Of a stretch of DNA of 64,000 nucleotides, positions 49,510 through 58,589 are shown piece by piece. The stretch comes from Gracilibacillus ureilyticus (GTDB taxonomy: Bacteria > Bacillota > Bacilli > Bacillales > Amphibacillaceae), in NCBI RefSeq assembly GCF_900111195.1, contig NZ_FOGL01000007.1:78079-142078 (forward strand), in the 5' to 3' direction. Made by a program: the position numbers and the translations under genes. The notes under the pieces were generated by a model. That model ran no database searches, was not told where the DNA came from, and saw only the letters and a list, made by a program, of their open reading frames with translations. The stretch's first letter is position 1. Every line of letters begins with the position of its first letter.

Positions 49510-50942
49510 TGTCAAACTTTGAAACAGTAATTGGCCTAGAGGTGCACGTTGAGTTAAAAACAAATTCCAAAATATTCAGTCCTGCCCCAAATGCGTTTGG
49601 TTCTGAACCGAACTCTAATGTTAACCCAATCGATTTAGGGTATCCAGGTGTTCTGCCGGTACTGAATGAGGAAGCAGTTAATTTTGCAATGAAGGCAGCA
49701 ATGGCTATTAATTGTGAAATTGCGACAGATACGAAATTTGACCGTAAAAACTATTTCTATCCAGATAATCCAAAAGCATATCAAATTTCCCAATTTGATC
49801 AGCCCATTGGAGAGAATGGCTGGATTGATATTGAGGTGAATGGTGAGACTAAGCGAATCGGTATTACTCGTCTCCATTTAGAAGAAGATGCAGGGAAGCT
49901 AACACACAATGATGACGGTTATTCATTAGTTGACTACAATCGTCAAGGTACTCCATTGGTTGAGATTGTATCAGAGCCGGATATCCGTACACCGGAAGAA
50001 GCATATGCATATTTAGAAAAATTGAAAAATATTATTCAGTATACAGGTGTATCTGATTGTAAGATGGAAGAGGGGTCACTTCGTTGTGACGCGAATATCT
50101 CAATTCGACCTATTGGTCAGGAAGAATTCGGTACAAAGACAGAATTAAAAAACCTTAACTCATTCTCCTTTGTCCAAAAAGGGTTGGAATATGAAGAAAA
50201 ACGCCAACGTGAAGTATTATTAAATGGTGGAGAAATCCTGCAGGAAACTCGTCGTTATGATGAGAAGACAAAAGAAACAATCTTAATGCGTGTGAAAGAA
50301 GGTTCAGATGATTATCGCTACTTCCCTGAACCTGACTTAGTGCCACTATATATTGATGATGCATGGAAAGAAAGAATCCGTGCAGAGATCCCTGAATTAC
50401 CGGATGCCCGTCTTGCGAGGTATGTAAAAGAGTTAGACCTTCCGGCATATGATGCAGGTGTTCTTACGAGTACAAAAGAAATGTCAGATTTCTTTGAAGC
50501 AACAATAGCTTCTGGTGCGGATGCAAAACAAGCTTCTAACTGGTTAATGGGTGAAGTTTCCGCATATATGAATAAACAACAAGTGGAAATCAATGACTTG
50601 AAGATGACACCAGAAGGTCTTGCGAAAATGATTAAATTAATTGCTGATGGCACTATTTCATCAAAAATGGCGAAGAAAGTATTCGCAGAACTTGTTGAAA
50701 ATGGCGGCGATCCAGAGAAAATCGTAAAAGAAAAAGGATTAGTCCAAATCTCTGATGAAGGCCAGCTTCGGGAAATTATAAGCGGTATTCTTGATGCAAA
50801 CGAACAATCTATTATTGACTTTAAAAACGGTAAAGATAAGGCGCTTGGCTTCTTAGTTGGTCAAACAATGAAAGCAACAAAGGGACAAGCTAACCCGCCA
50901 ATGGTTAACAAAATTATTTTAGAAGAAATCGAAAAACGATAA
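49509..50942 (+). CDS. gatB: Asp/Glu-tRNA amidotransferase subunit GatB
   Basis: A 477-residue kinase/transamidase that turns misacylated Glu-tRNA(Gln) into Gln-tRNA(Gln). Start [20 protein letters not shown] and [13 protein letters not shown]-like segment ([12 protein letters not shown], about 42-53) are typical; [10 protein letters not shown] (about 120-129) and the C-terminal YqeY-like tail domain (about 330-477) complete it. ATG one base into the gatA stop. Confidence 0.97.
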   Translation: MSNFETVIGLEVHVELKTNSKIFSPAPNAFGSEPNSNVNPIDLGYPGVLPVLNEEAVNFAMKAAMAINCEIATDTKFDRKNYFYPDNPKAYQISQFDQPIGENGWIDIEVNGETKRIGITRLHLEEDAGKLTHNDDGYSLVDYNRQGTPLVEIVSEPDIRTPEEAYAYLEKLKNIIQYTGVSDCKMEEGSLRCDANISIRPIGQEEFGTKTELKNLNSFSFVQKGLEYEEKRQREVLLNGGEILQETRRYDEKTKETILMRVKEGSDDYRYFPEPDLVPLYIDDAWKERIRAEIPELPDARLARYVKELDLPAYDAGVLTSTKEMSDFFEATIASGADAKQASNWLMGEVSAYMNKQQVEINDLKMTPEGLAKMIKLIADGTISSKMAKKVFAELVENGGDPEKIVKEKGLVQISDEGQLREIISGILDANEQSIIDFKNGKDKALGFLVGQTMKATKGQANPPMVNKIILEEIEKR

Positions 50943-50953
50943 GAGTGTAAAGG

Positions 50954-50980
50954 GCTGCGCATATATTGCGCAGCCTTCTT
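50954..50980 (+). terminator. Terminator of gatCAB
   Basis: 9-bp GC-rich stem GGCTGCGCA / TGCGCAGCC with 5-base loop, followed by TTCTTCT. Confidence 0.82.
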
Positions 50981-51066
50981 CTATGAAATTTGGGCAGTTT
51001 TTATTTGCAAAAATCCCCAGATCGATTATTATGAAAGATAGAATGTTAACAAGAGGAGAAATGACG

Positions 51067-51981
51067 ATGAGACGAGCGCGTATCATTTATAACCCTACTT
51101 CAGGACGTGAAGGTTTTAAAAAAGAATTAGCTGATGTATTGAGACGTTTTGAAGAAGCTGGTTATGAAACTTCTGCTCATGCTACCACTTGTGAAGGTGA
51201 CGCAATTAATGCAGCAAAAATAGCAGTAGAAAGAAAGTTCGATATTATCGTTGCCGCAGGTGGTGATGGTACGATCAACGAAGTGATCCACGGAATTGCA
51301 GAACAAGAATATCGTCCTAAATTAGGGATTATTCCAGGCGGTACAACGAATGACTTCGCACGGGCATTAGGTATACCACGGGATATTAATAAAGCAGTCG
51401 ACATTATTCTGGAACATAATATTCGTCCATTAGATATAGGCAAAGTAAACGAGCATTATTTTATGAACATAGCAGGTGGCGGTAAGCTAACGGAACTTAC
51501 TTATGAAGTTCCAAGTAAATTAAAAACAATGATCGGCCAGCTTGCCTACTATTTAAAGGGGATTGAGATGCTGCCATCATTAAAACCGACCAAAGTCAGA
51601 ATTGAATATGATGGGAAATTATTTGAGGAAGAGATTATGCTGTTCCTTGTCTCAAATACAAATTCTGTTGGTGGCTTTGAAAAATTAGCTCCAGAAGCAA
51701 AGATGGATGATGGATTATTTGATTTAGTTATTTTAAAGAAAACGAATCTTGCTGAATTCATCCGTATCGCTACATTAGCAACAAGAGGAGCACATTTGGA
51801 TGATAAGAACATCTTTTATACGAAGGCAAACCGAGTCAAGGTTTACACAGAAGATAAGATGCAATTGAACCTTGATGGAGAATATGGCGGTTTATTACCC
51901 GGAGAGTTTGTCAATTTATATAAGCATATAGAATTTTTTGTTTCCAAAACCTTCTGTGAAAGACAAGATGAATTAGAATAA
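51067..51981 (+). CDS. dgkB: Diacylglycerol kinase DgkB
   Basis: A 304-residue soluble lipid kinase returning diacylglycerol to phosphatidic acid. ATP site VAAGGDGTINEVIHG (about 60-74), then GTTNDFARALGIPR (about 92-105) and NIAGGGKLTELTYEVPSK. ATG at 51067 (MRRARIIYNPTSGRE) matches B. subtilis DgkB with GAGGAG 8 bases upstream; the longer in-frame reading to 50983 runs into the gatB terminator. Followed, after the protease gene, by rlmCD, as in B. subtilis order dgkB-rlmCD. Confidence 0.95.
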   Translation: MRRARIIYNPTSGREGFKKELADVLRRFEEAGYETSAHATTCEGDAINAAKIAVERKFDIIVAAGGDGTINEVIHGIAEQEYRPKLGIIPGGTTNDFARALGIPRDINKAVDIILEHNIRPLDIGKVNEHYFMNIAGGGKLTELTYEVPSKLKTMIGQLAYYLKGIEMLPSLKPTKVRIEYDGKLFEEEIMLFLVSNTNSVGGFEKLAPEAKMDDGLFDLVILKKTNLAEFIRIATLATRGAHLDDKNIFYTKANRVKVYTEDKMQLNLDGEYGGLLPGEFVNLYKHIEFFVSKTFCERQDELE

Positions 51982-51991
51982 AAAAATGATG

Positions 51992-52027
51992 TCCTCAGCT
52001 TGTACAGAGCTGAGGATTTCCGTTTTT
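51992..52027 (+). terminator. Terminator of dgkB
   Basis: 9-bp stem TCCTCAGCT / AGCTGAGGA, 7-base loop, then TTTCCGTTTTT. Confidence 0.8.
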
Positions 52028-52059
52028 ATCGAATAGTCTGTAAAATCATGTTCTACCCC

Positions 52060-52088
52060 TTGTTTATATAGTGATATATTACTATAAT
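52060..52088 (+). promoter_or_regulatory. Sigma-A promoter of the protease gene
   Basis: TTGTTT (52060-52065), 17 bases, TATAAT (52083-52088); 32 bases before the ATG. Confidence 0.7.
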
Positions 52089-52120
52089 AGATTAATAGTC
52101 CTATATTAGAGGTGGAGCAA

Positions 52121-53608
52121 ATGTATTGTCAAAAATGCGGAAACCAAATAGAGCAACGTGCAAAATACTGCCCACGCTGCGGAAAACCAATAAAGAAAAA
52201 GTCTAACGGTCTTCTTATTACAACAATCATTTTCCTGTCAGCTATTGCAGCTGTTGTATTATATTTTGTCGGCACAGAATATAAAGAACTTCAGCTAACC
52301 AAAACTGCTGCTATTGATAAAAGTGAAGAAGAGCAGGAAATTGTAGCAACGGATGATAATCCAGAAGAGGAAAGTCCTGTGGAAGAGGAGACTGCTAAAG
52401 ATAAAATCATTGACCAGTCAAAAGCAAGTGACCGTGAAGTTGCGGATATCATTACAGACGCCCAAACCAGAGTTTTTACTATTTTCAGTGATTACGGCCA
52501 GGGATCGGGATTTCTTATTAATGATTTTGGTGACGTTATGACAAATGCTCATGTAGTAGAAGGCAGTTTTTATGTTACGGTAAAAGGGTCTGAGGGTACA
52601 GAGTATGATGGTTACCTGATTGGCTACAGTAATGATACAGATATTGCTATCATAAGAGTCGAATCGTTAGCGGGCAAGACACCCCTTAGTCTTGAGGTAA
52701 CAGAGAAATCCGTGCTGGGAGATGAAGTGATTGCACTTGGTAGCCCGCACGGTTATGAAAAAACGGCGACACTGGGAAATATCAGTGGAGTTGACAGAAC
52801 TTTTACCATCGAGCCACATTATTACGAGGAAGTATACCAGATTTCTGCACCTATTGCGCCGGGAAGCAGTGGTGGTCCATTGCTGGATCAGTCAACAGAA
52901 AAAGTCATTGGAATCAATTCGGCTCGCCATGATGAAGAAGCAACAATTGGTTTTAGTATTCCACTGTACCAGATCACTCCCTTAATGGATGAATGGGTTT
53001 CTAATCCGATGGGAGAAGATGAGATATACAGTCTGTTTTATAATCAGAATGGCGATTATTTTTACGATGATTTATATGATGGAACGGATTCCTATTTTGA
53101 TGGCGGATATTACGATGATTCAGAAAGCTATTACTATTATGATACATACACTGACACTTATTACTTTTACGATCCTTATGAAGACGAATATTATTATTAT
53201 GATGAAAATCTTGATGATTTCTATTATTATGAAGATGAATATTATAGTGACGATTATTATGAGGAATATTATAATGATGACTATTATTACGAAGACGGAT
53301 ATTATGAAGAAGATTACTACTACGAAGATGGCTATTATGACGAAGAATATTATTATGAAGATGATATTTATTATGATGAAGACTATTACGAGAATGAAGT
53401 CTATGAGGATGTCCTGAACTATGAGACAGAGACATATAATGGAACGGAAACTGCGGAAGAAAGCAGTAAAGAGGAAGAAGTATTCACAGAAGAGGATGTA
53501 AGTGAAAGTGATTCCAATAGGGACTCTAATTTAGGGGATTCAAATGGTAATGAATTTGACTTAGATGAGAAGAATGAATTAGAAGAAGTACTCCCAAATG
53601 CGGGATGA
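52121..53608 (+). CDS. Membrane-anchored trypsin-like serine protease with zinc ribbon and Tyr/Asp/Glu-rich tail
   Basis: A 495-residue, four-part protein. Residues 3-20: zinc ribbon CQKC...CPRC. About 30-50: one membrane helix, so the rest is outside. About 65-100: acidic linker. About 104-298: HtrA/DegP-like trypsin fold with triad His144 (TNAHVV), Asp174 (DTDIAI) and Ser250 (PGSSGGP). There is no PDZ domain. Residues about 307-443 hold roughly 49 Tyr and 51 Asp/Glu in 137 positions by hand count, with no Lys, Arg, His or Cys. The last 50 residues are Glu/Ser/Asn-rich. ATG at 52121 with AGGTGGAG; the GTG at 52112 is inside that site. It is inserted between dgkB and rlmCD. Confidence 0.85.
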   Translation: MYCQKCGNQIEQRAKYCPRCGKPIKKKSNGLLITTIIFLSAIAAVVLYFVGTEYKELQLTKTAAIDKSEEEQEIVATDDNPEEESPVEEETAKDKIIDQSKASDREVADIITDAQTRVFTIFSDYGQGSGFLINDFGDVMTNAHVVEGSFYVTVKGSEGTEYDGYLIGYSNDTDIAIIRVESLAGKTPLSLEVTEKSVLGDEVIALGSPHGYEKTATLGNISGVDRTFTIEPHYYEEVYQISAPIAPGSSGGPLLDQSTEKVIGINSARHDEEATIGFSIPLYQITPLMDEWVSNPMGEDEIYSLFYNQNGDYFYDDLYDGTDSYFDGGYYDDSESYYYYDTYTDTYYFYDPYEDEYYYYDENLDDFYYYEDEYYSDDYYEEYYNDDYYYEDGYYEEDYYYEDGYYDEEYYYEDDIYYDEDYYENEVYEDVLNYETETYNGTETAEESSKEEEVFTEEDVSESDSNRDSNLGDSNGNEFDLDEKNELEEVLPNAG

Positions 53609-53611
53609 AAC

Positions 53612-53649
53612 AAAACCTTAGGACAGTTTAGCTGTTTTAAGGTTTTTTC
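53612..53649 (+). terminator. Terminator of the protease gene
   Basis: Stem AAACCTTAGGACAG / CTGTTTTAAGGTTT with two G.T pairs, 5-base loop, then TTTT. Confidence 0.85.
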
Positions 53650-53804
53650 AGATGGACAAAAAACAGTTTTATTTCCCAGGAAATGATTTATTTAGACATG
53701 GAATTTCCCAATTTTCTTTCGCTGTGATAAAATTTGGACAGCAAACGATAATAAATTATGTCAGATTTAAATAGATATGAACACAAATAAAGAAGGATGA
53801 TAAT

Positions 53805-55187
53805 ATGGCTAAAACAGCACCACCAGTGAAAAAGAATGAAATGATTGAACTTACCTTTGAGGATATCACCCATGAAGGGGCGGGAGTTGGAAAGGTAAAT
53901 GGATATCCACTTTTCGTACCATATGGCCTCCCTGGTGAAAAGGCAAAAGTAAAAGTCATCAATGTAAAGAAAAATTTCGGTTTTGGCAGACTTATTGAGA
54001 CATTACACGAAAGTGAAGAACGTGTGGACCCGCCTTGTAATGTTTACTACAAATGCGGAGGTTGCCAACTGCAGCATATGAGTTACAAGATGCAACTAGA
54101 AATGAAAAGAAACCAGGTAAAGAATGTTCTCAAGAAAATCGGCCATATTGAGGGGATACCGGTTCATGAAACAATTGGAATGGAAGATCCCTGGCGATAC
54201 CGTAACAAAGTACAAATTCCGGTTGGTTCACGGAATGGTGAGCTAATTACAGGTTTTTACCGGAAAAGAAGCCATGAAATAATAGAAGATATGGAACGGT
54301 GTATTATTACGGAAGAGATCAATGACCGAATGATAGATGCAGTAAGGGAGATTGCAGATCGGTTGGGGATTTCTGCATACGATGAAAACAATCATCGGGG
54401 AATTTTACGTCACATTATGGTTCGTACCGGTCAAATTACACAAGAAACTATGATTGTAATAATAACGAGAAAAGAAAAAGTTCCGGAATTGAACAAACTA
54501 GTCGATGAAATAACAAAAACGTACCCTGAAGTAAAATCAATTGTTCAAAATATTAACTCTGAAAGAACGAATGTAATATTAGGAAAGAAGACAAAGTTGT
54601 TATGGGGAAATGAGTATATCTACGACCAAATAGGTGATATCCGCTTTGCAATCTCAGCTAAATCTTTTTATCAGGTAAATCCGCTACAGACAAAGAAGCT
54701 CTATGAAAAAGCTTTGGAATATGCTAATCTTACAGGTTCTGAAACAGTGATTGATGCTTATTGCGGAATTGGAACCATCTCGCTGTTTTTAGCACAGAAA
54801 GCGAAAAAAGTTTATGGAGTAGAAGTTGTTCCTGAAGCTATTTCTGATGCAAAGGCAAATGCAAAATTAAACGGGATAGAAAATGCGGAATTCTTTGTTG
54901 GACAAGCGGAAAAAATTATGCCATGGTGGAAAGCGCAAGGATTGAATCCTGATGTGATCGTAGTTGATCCGCCTAGAAAAGGTTGTGACGAGATATTTTT
55001 GCATGCAATGATTGAAATGCAGCCAAAACGAATCGTTTATGTCTCCTGTAATCCTTCCACTTTAGCTAGGGATTTAAGAATATTAGAAGATGGTGGATAT
55101 GAGACGAAAGAAGTACAACCAGTTGACATGTTCCCGCAGACAACACATGTAGAAACAGTTTGCAACATAGAACTAAAGGGCAATTAA
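53805..55187 (+). CDS. rlmCD: 23S rRNA (uracil-C5) methyltransferase RlmCD
   Basis: A 460-residue RumA/TrmA-family enzyme. N-terminal TRAM domain (about 10-68, [17 protein letters not shown]), Cys cluster [11 protein letters not shown] with an earlier/later Cys for [4Fe-4S], SAM site [15 protein letters not shown] (about 324-338), [11 protein letters not shown] and the catalytic nucleophile in [12 protein letters not shown] (about 412-423). B. subtilis has one such enzyme (RlmCD) methylating U747 and U1939, in the same place after dgkB; TrmA-type tRNA activity is less likely. Confidence 0.93.
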   Translation: MAKTAPPVKKNEMIELTFEDITHEGAGVGKVNGYPLFVPYGLPGEKAKVKVINVKKNFGFGRLIETLHESEERVDPPCNVYYKCGGCQLQHMSYKMQLEMKRNQVKNVLKKIGHIEGIPVHETIGMEDPWRYRNKVQIPVGSRNGELITGFYRKRSHEIIEDMERCIITEEINDRMIDAVREIADRLGISAYDENNHRGILRHIMVRTGQITQETMIVIITRKEKVPELNKLVDEITKTYPEVKSIVQNINSERTNVILGKKTKLLWGNEYIYDQIGDIRFAISAKSFYQVNPLQTKKLYEKALEYANLTGSETVIDAYCGIGTISLFLAQKAKKVYGVEVVPEAISDAKANAKLNGIENAEFFVGQAEKIMPWWKAQGLNPDVIVVDPPRKGCDEIFLHAMIEMQPKRIVYVSCNPSTLARDLRILEDGGYETKEVQPVDMFPQTTHVETVCNIELKGN

Positions 55188-55249
55188 AACACCTATTCTG
55201 TGTTAATATCATTAGAACTAACTGTCTGTAAATACGTCACTGATCAAAA

Positions 55250-55288
55250 AAGACAGTCTCCCAATGAAACTGGGAGACTGTCTTTTTA
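55250..55288. terminator. Bidirectional terminator after rlmCD
   Basis: 13-bp perfect stem AGACAGTCTCCCA / TGGGAGACTGTCT with a 7-base loop, A6 before, T5 after; serves rlmCD and the converging DUF2628 gene. Confidence 0.92.
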
Positions 55289-55321
55289 TTTATTTCATTT
55301 AAATTCTTATTATGGTTGGTT

Positions 55322-56308
55322 TTAATCCTCCACATAGAAAATTCCTTCTGCTGCCACTTTATCTTTCTTCACTATTTTCATATTGTAAGTTCCACTCTCA
55401 ACTGGGGCTTCTGTGTAATTAATTACACCCTCCCAGTCCTGGGGAACCTCCTCTTCCCACCAATCATAAATTGTTGTGGAATCTTTGTCGATTTTTTCAA
55501 TAAAAACTTGGTATTTTCCGCCTTCCCCCTCACCAAAATAAAATGAGTAATGAATCGTTTCAGATGGTTTGAACTCATTACCTGATCTTGTAATTATGTT
55601 ATCCTCTTGTGCGTAGCCAAAGGTAACTGGTTCAGTAGCAAATAGTGACGAAACAAAAAAAGTGGAGAAAATGGCGTATGTAATAAACGATATTATACCT
55701 ATTGTCATACCTGTATAGCTGGTACCTCCAGCTTTCTCTATCTCCTTTACCGGGTTAGAAGGGTTCCTTTTTTTGATTTTATTAATCTTTGACATTGCCT
55801 GTTTATAATAGAGGTGATCACCGGATAAACCAAGTACGATACATGTGAAAATGCCGAATATATAATATAGATCTGTGTTTAAACCTTGGGAATATACAAT
55901 GAGATCAAATAAGAACCAAGCAATAATTAGTGCAAACAATACATGATACATTTTACGATAGCCTAACCATATAAAACTAAATAAAAGTGCAAGAATGTTA
56001 ATACTTATTCTTCTAACTCCATCCTTTGTATTAACTTCCTTTTGAGTATTAGGAAATATTTTACAAAAGGCTGACCAAAGGAAACTAAATAATACCTGGT
56101 AGTTCATACTTATCATCTTATGTTCCTTTGTATGAAATCCCCATTTTTCAAGATAATAATTAGAACTATTGCCGACATAACTTTCCAATGTTAGATGATC
56201 ACATGTTACGTTTTCTTCTTCCGTTGAATTTATATCATCATTTATCGGGAAATCGCATTCACACTGAGCGTGTTCCTCCTGGCTTGTTTTACAATTAGAA
56301 CAACACAT
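55322..56308 (-). CDS. DUF2628-like membrane protein with Cys-rich N-terminus
   Basis: A 328-residue protein. Residues 2-18 hold five Cys (CCSNC...CEC), a possible small zinc site. Residues about 55-180 resemble DUF2628: a conserved segment WSAFCKIFP, two close membrane helices with the phrase WLGYRKMYHVLFALIIAW, and two more helices. A fifth helix (about 205-225) leads to an extracellular beta-rich C-terminal domain (about 235-328) with YSFYFGEGEGGKYQVFIEK. ATG at 56306-56308 with GGGAGGG 9 bases upstream; an in-frame start 57 bases earlier has no site. Function unknown. Confidence 0.75.
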   Translation of the reverse strand: MCCSNCKTSQEEHAQCECDFPINDDINSTEEENVTCDHLTLESYVGNSSNYYLEKWGFHTKEHKMISMNYQVLFSFLWSAFCKIFPNTQKEVNTKDGVRRISINILALLFSFIWLGYRKMYHVLFALIIAWFLFDLIVYSQGLNTDLYYIFGIFTCIVLGLSGDHLYYKQAMSKINKIKKRNPSNPVKEIEKAGGTSYTGMTIGIISFITYAIFSTFFVSSLFATEPVTFGYAQEDNIITRSGNEFKPSETIHYSFYFGEGEGGKYQVFIEKIDKDSTTIYDWWEEEVPQDWEGVINYTEAPVESGTYNMKIVKKDKVAAEGIFYVED

Positions 56309-56563
56309 TATTAAATCCCTCCCTTCATAAAATCGGACCGGAAATATACAGGTATATTTTACCATATATTAACGTTTTAGTTGTGTAAATTTCAAAATAT
56401 TGCAGATGTTCGTTCTATATTCGCACACCTGCTTAAGGTTCCTTATGTTATGATTTTTCAATTTCGATATTTTATAGCGGTAATAATATTCTCTGAATAA
56501 TTTCGTTTTATGAGTATGAAGCACGTCTTGGCATGTTTTAAATGTACGCAGACCTGAATTATT

Positions 56564-56572
56564 TGTTATACT
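56564..56572 (+). promoter_or_regulatory. Extended -10 promoter of the DUF1456 gene
   Basis: TGTTATACT (TG-N-TATACT), 82 bases before the ATG, weak -35. The remainder of the 56309-56653 gap is AT-rich with no other gene or RNA I can recognise. Confidence 0.45.
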
Positions 56573-56653
56573 TTATGCAAAAGTCCCGCTTTATCAGATA
56601 CAGGGGAGAAGACGATGATTTCAAAAATATTTCAGTTTTACGGAGGCAAACGA

Positions 56654-57139
56654 ATGCTTAATAACGACATTTTAATAAGGTTAAGATATGCACTGGATAT
56701 GAAAGATAAAGAGATGAAGGAAGTATTTAAACTTGGCGGGGTAGATGTAACGCTGGAAGAAGTACAGAAAATGCTCATCAAGCCTAAGGAAGAAATAGCA
56801 GATGACGAGATAATGAGTGTTAATAATAATGAATTAGAATTATTTTTAAATGGTCTAATTACTTATAAAAGGGGAAAACAGGAAACGAGACCGGGACAGC
56901 CGGAACAGCCGTCGCTGTCCAATGAACCTGTGAATAACATTCTTCTTAAGAAAGTAAAGATAGCATTAAAATTAACTAGTGAAGAAATTATAGAGATACT
57001 GGATGACGTGGGAGTTACTATTACAAAAAGTGAATTAAGCGCCTTATTGAGGAACAAAAATCATAAGAATTTTAAAGAGTGTGGAGATAAATATGCTCGT
57101 AATTTTCTGAAGGGTCTTACTGTTAAATATAGAGGATAG
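56654..57139 (+). CDS. DUF1456 family protein (YehS-like)
   Basis: A 161-residue protein made of two DUF1456 repeats, each a helical unit: residues 1-68 (MLNNDILIRLRYAL, then FLNGLITYKRGK) and about 92-158 (NNILLKKVKIALKL, then NHKNFKECGDKYARNFLKGL). The same two-repeat layout is seen in E. coli YehS. Function unknown. ATG at 56654 with GGAGGC upstream; an in-frame start at 56615 is weaker. Confidence 0.88.
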   Translation: MLNNDILIRLRYALDMKDKEMKEVFKLGGVDVTLEEVQKMLIKPKEEIADDEIMSVNNNELELFLNGLITYKRGKQETRPGQPEQPSLSNEPVNNILLKKVKIALKLTSEEIIEILDDVGVTITKSELSALLRNKNHKNFKECGDKYARNFLKGLTVKYRG

Positions 57140-57152
57140 GGAAAGAAAAAGA

Positions 57153-57242
57153 GTTGACGCTTTTTATCAGGAATTCGGGGAAGAGTATCACCGAACGTCT
57201 GCATCAAGTTTTAAAGATCTTACTAGTGGGAAGAAGACATAA
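57153..57242 (+). pseudogene. Open 3' fragment without a start codon, possible gene remnant
   Basis: In this frame 29 codons (VDAFYQEFGEEYHRTSASSF and on to GKKT) run to a TAA. The frame is open further left into the DUF1456 gene but has no ATG/GTG/TTG start with a ribosome binding site. It reads like a C-terminal end of a soluble protein; origin unknown. Could be chance. Confidence 0.25.
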
Positions 57243-57305
57243 GAGGTTAAATCCCGTCAATGGATGGCCTGCTATCTTTTTTACATCAAAGAAAGGATGA
57301 GTTTG

Positions 57306-58439
57306 GTGAAGGCAGTTACTTTTCAGGAGAAAAAGCGAGTAGAAGTAAAAGAAGTGAAAGATCCAGTCATTCAGCAAAAAGATGACATGATTGTGCGTAT
57401 AACAGCAAGCGGGATATGCGGTTCTGATTTACACCTGTATAATGGCGGATTCCCTTTACCACAGGATTATGTTATCGGGCACGAGCCTATGGGGATAGTA
57501 GAGGAAACGGGTCCTGATGTAAAAACATTAAAAAAAGGAGACCGTGTCGTTATCCCTTTCAATGTCAGCTGTGGAAACTGCTTCTATTGCAATAACCAGA
57601 TGGAAAGCCAGTGTGATAATTCAAATCCGCACGGAGAACCTGGCGGACTATTTGGATACTCAAAAGCTAATGGGAATTATCCTGGTGGACAAGCTGAGTA
57701 TCTTCGTGTTCCGTATGCAGACTTTTCCTCGTTTAAAGTTCCTGAGAGCAGTGAACTTGACGATGAAAGTGTTCTGTTCCTCTCTGACGTAATTCCAACA
57801 GCTTACTGGAGCGTAGAAAATAGCGGGGTAAAGACAGGAGATACCGTTATAGTATTAGGAGCAGGTCCGGTTGGTCTAATGGTGCAAAAATTCGCCTGGT
57901 TAAAAGGAGCGGAACGGGTCATAGCGGTTGATCATGTGGAACACAGGCTTGAACATGCGAGAAAAGCAAACAATGTAGAAACATATAACTTTAAGGAAAA
58001 TAAAGAAATTGGCAGTTTTCTTCATGAAATTACAAAAGGTGGCGCAGACATTGTCGTTGACTGTGTCGGTATGGACGGAACAGTTCCACCTGATACTCCT
58101 CATGGTTCTGAGGGCGATAATCAATTTGGTACAATTAGTCCTATTATTACTGCGTCACAGGCGGTTAGAAAGTTTGGAGTTGTACAATTAACTGGTGTAT
58201 ATGGAACAGAAGCAAATAATTTCCCGTTAGGTGACTTTTTTACACGAAACGTAGCGCTCACAATGGGACAAGCTCCGGTTATTCATATGATGCCAGCTTT
58301 ATATAAGATGGTAGAAAATAAATTGATTGATCCGACAGACATTATCACACATTCTCTTCCACTTGCTGAAGCAGCAGATGCTTATCGCATTTTTGATGAA
58401 AAAGCAGATGGCAGTATTAAAACTATCTTAAAGCCATAA
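57306..58439 (+). CDS. Zinc-dependent alcohol dehydrogenase (FdhA/MDR family)
   Basis: A 377-residue medium-chain dehydrogenase. Catalytic zinc ligands: Cys in SGICGSDLHLY (about 36-46) and GHEPMG (about 58-63). Structural zinc: CGNCFYCNNQMESQC (about 88-102). Rossmann loop VLGAGPVGLMV (about 179-189). The extra loop GTVPPDTPHG and overall pattern place it near glutathione-independent formaldehyde dehydrogenase-like proteins; the substrate is not certain. GTG at 57306 gives the usual MKAVTF start; an ATG at 57297 is the alternative. Confidence 0.87.
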   Translation: MKAVTFQEKKRVEVKEVKDPVIQQKDDMIVRITASGICGSDLHLYNGGFPLPQDYVIGHEPMGIVEETGPDVKTLKKGDRVVIPFNVSCGNCFYCNNQMESQCDNSNPHGEPGGLFGYSKANGNYPGGQAEYLRVPYADFSSFKVPESSELDDESVLFLSDVIPTAYWSVENSGVKTGDTVIVLGAGPVGLMVQKFAWLKGAERVIAVDHVEHRLEHARKANNVETYNFKENKEIGSFLHEITKGGADIVVDCVGMDGTVPPDTPHGSEGDNQFGTISPIITASQAVRKFGVVQLTGVYGTEANNFPLGDFFTRNVALTMGQAPVIHMMPALYKMVENKLIDPTDIITHSLPLAEAADAYRIFDEKADGSIKTILKP

Positions 58440-58459
58440 AAATATCTGATAAATCTTTT

Positions 58460-58488
58460 ACCCTCAAACAACAGGTTTGAGGGTTTTA
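58460..58488 (+). terminator. Terminator of the alcohol dehydrogenase gene
   Basis: 10-bp perfect stem ACCCTCAAAC / GTTTGAGGGT with 5-base loop and a short T run. Confidence 0.82.
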
Positions 58489-58589
58489 CAAATCAGATAC
58501 ACTTTACTTGTATTAAGATATGGATTTATGGATGAGTTTGGTATAATTAAAGAGGGGATTATAAATCTACATAGAAGAGGCGATACAAA

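Noticed and set aside
52989-53417. Met/Ile-rich plus-strand ORF as a separate membrane protein
   Set aside because: Alternative frame of the Tyr-rich tail; composition follows from GATTATTAT-type codons.
53001-53435. 144-codon minus-strand and 142-codon plus-strand ORFs in the protease tail
   Set aside because: Low-complexity shadows (His/Asn-rich or Ile/Met-rich) of the Tyr/Asp/Glu codons, no start signals.
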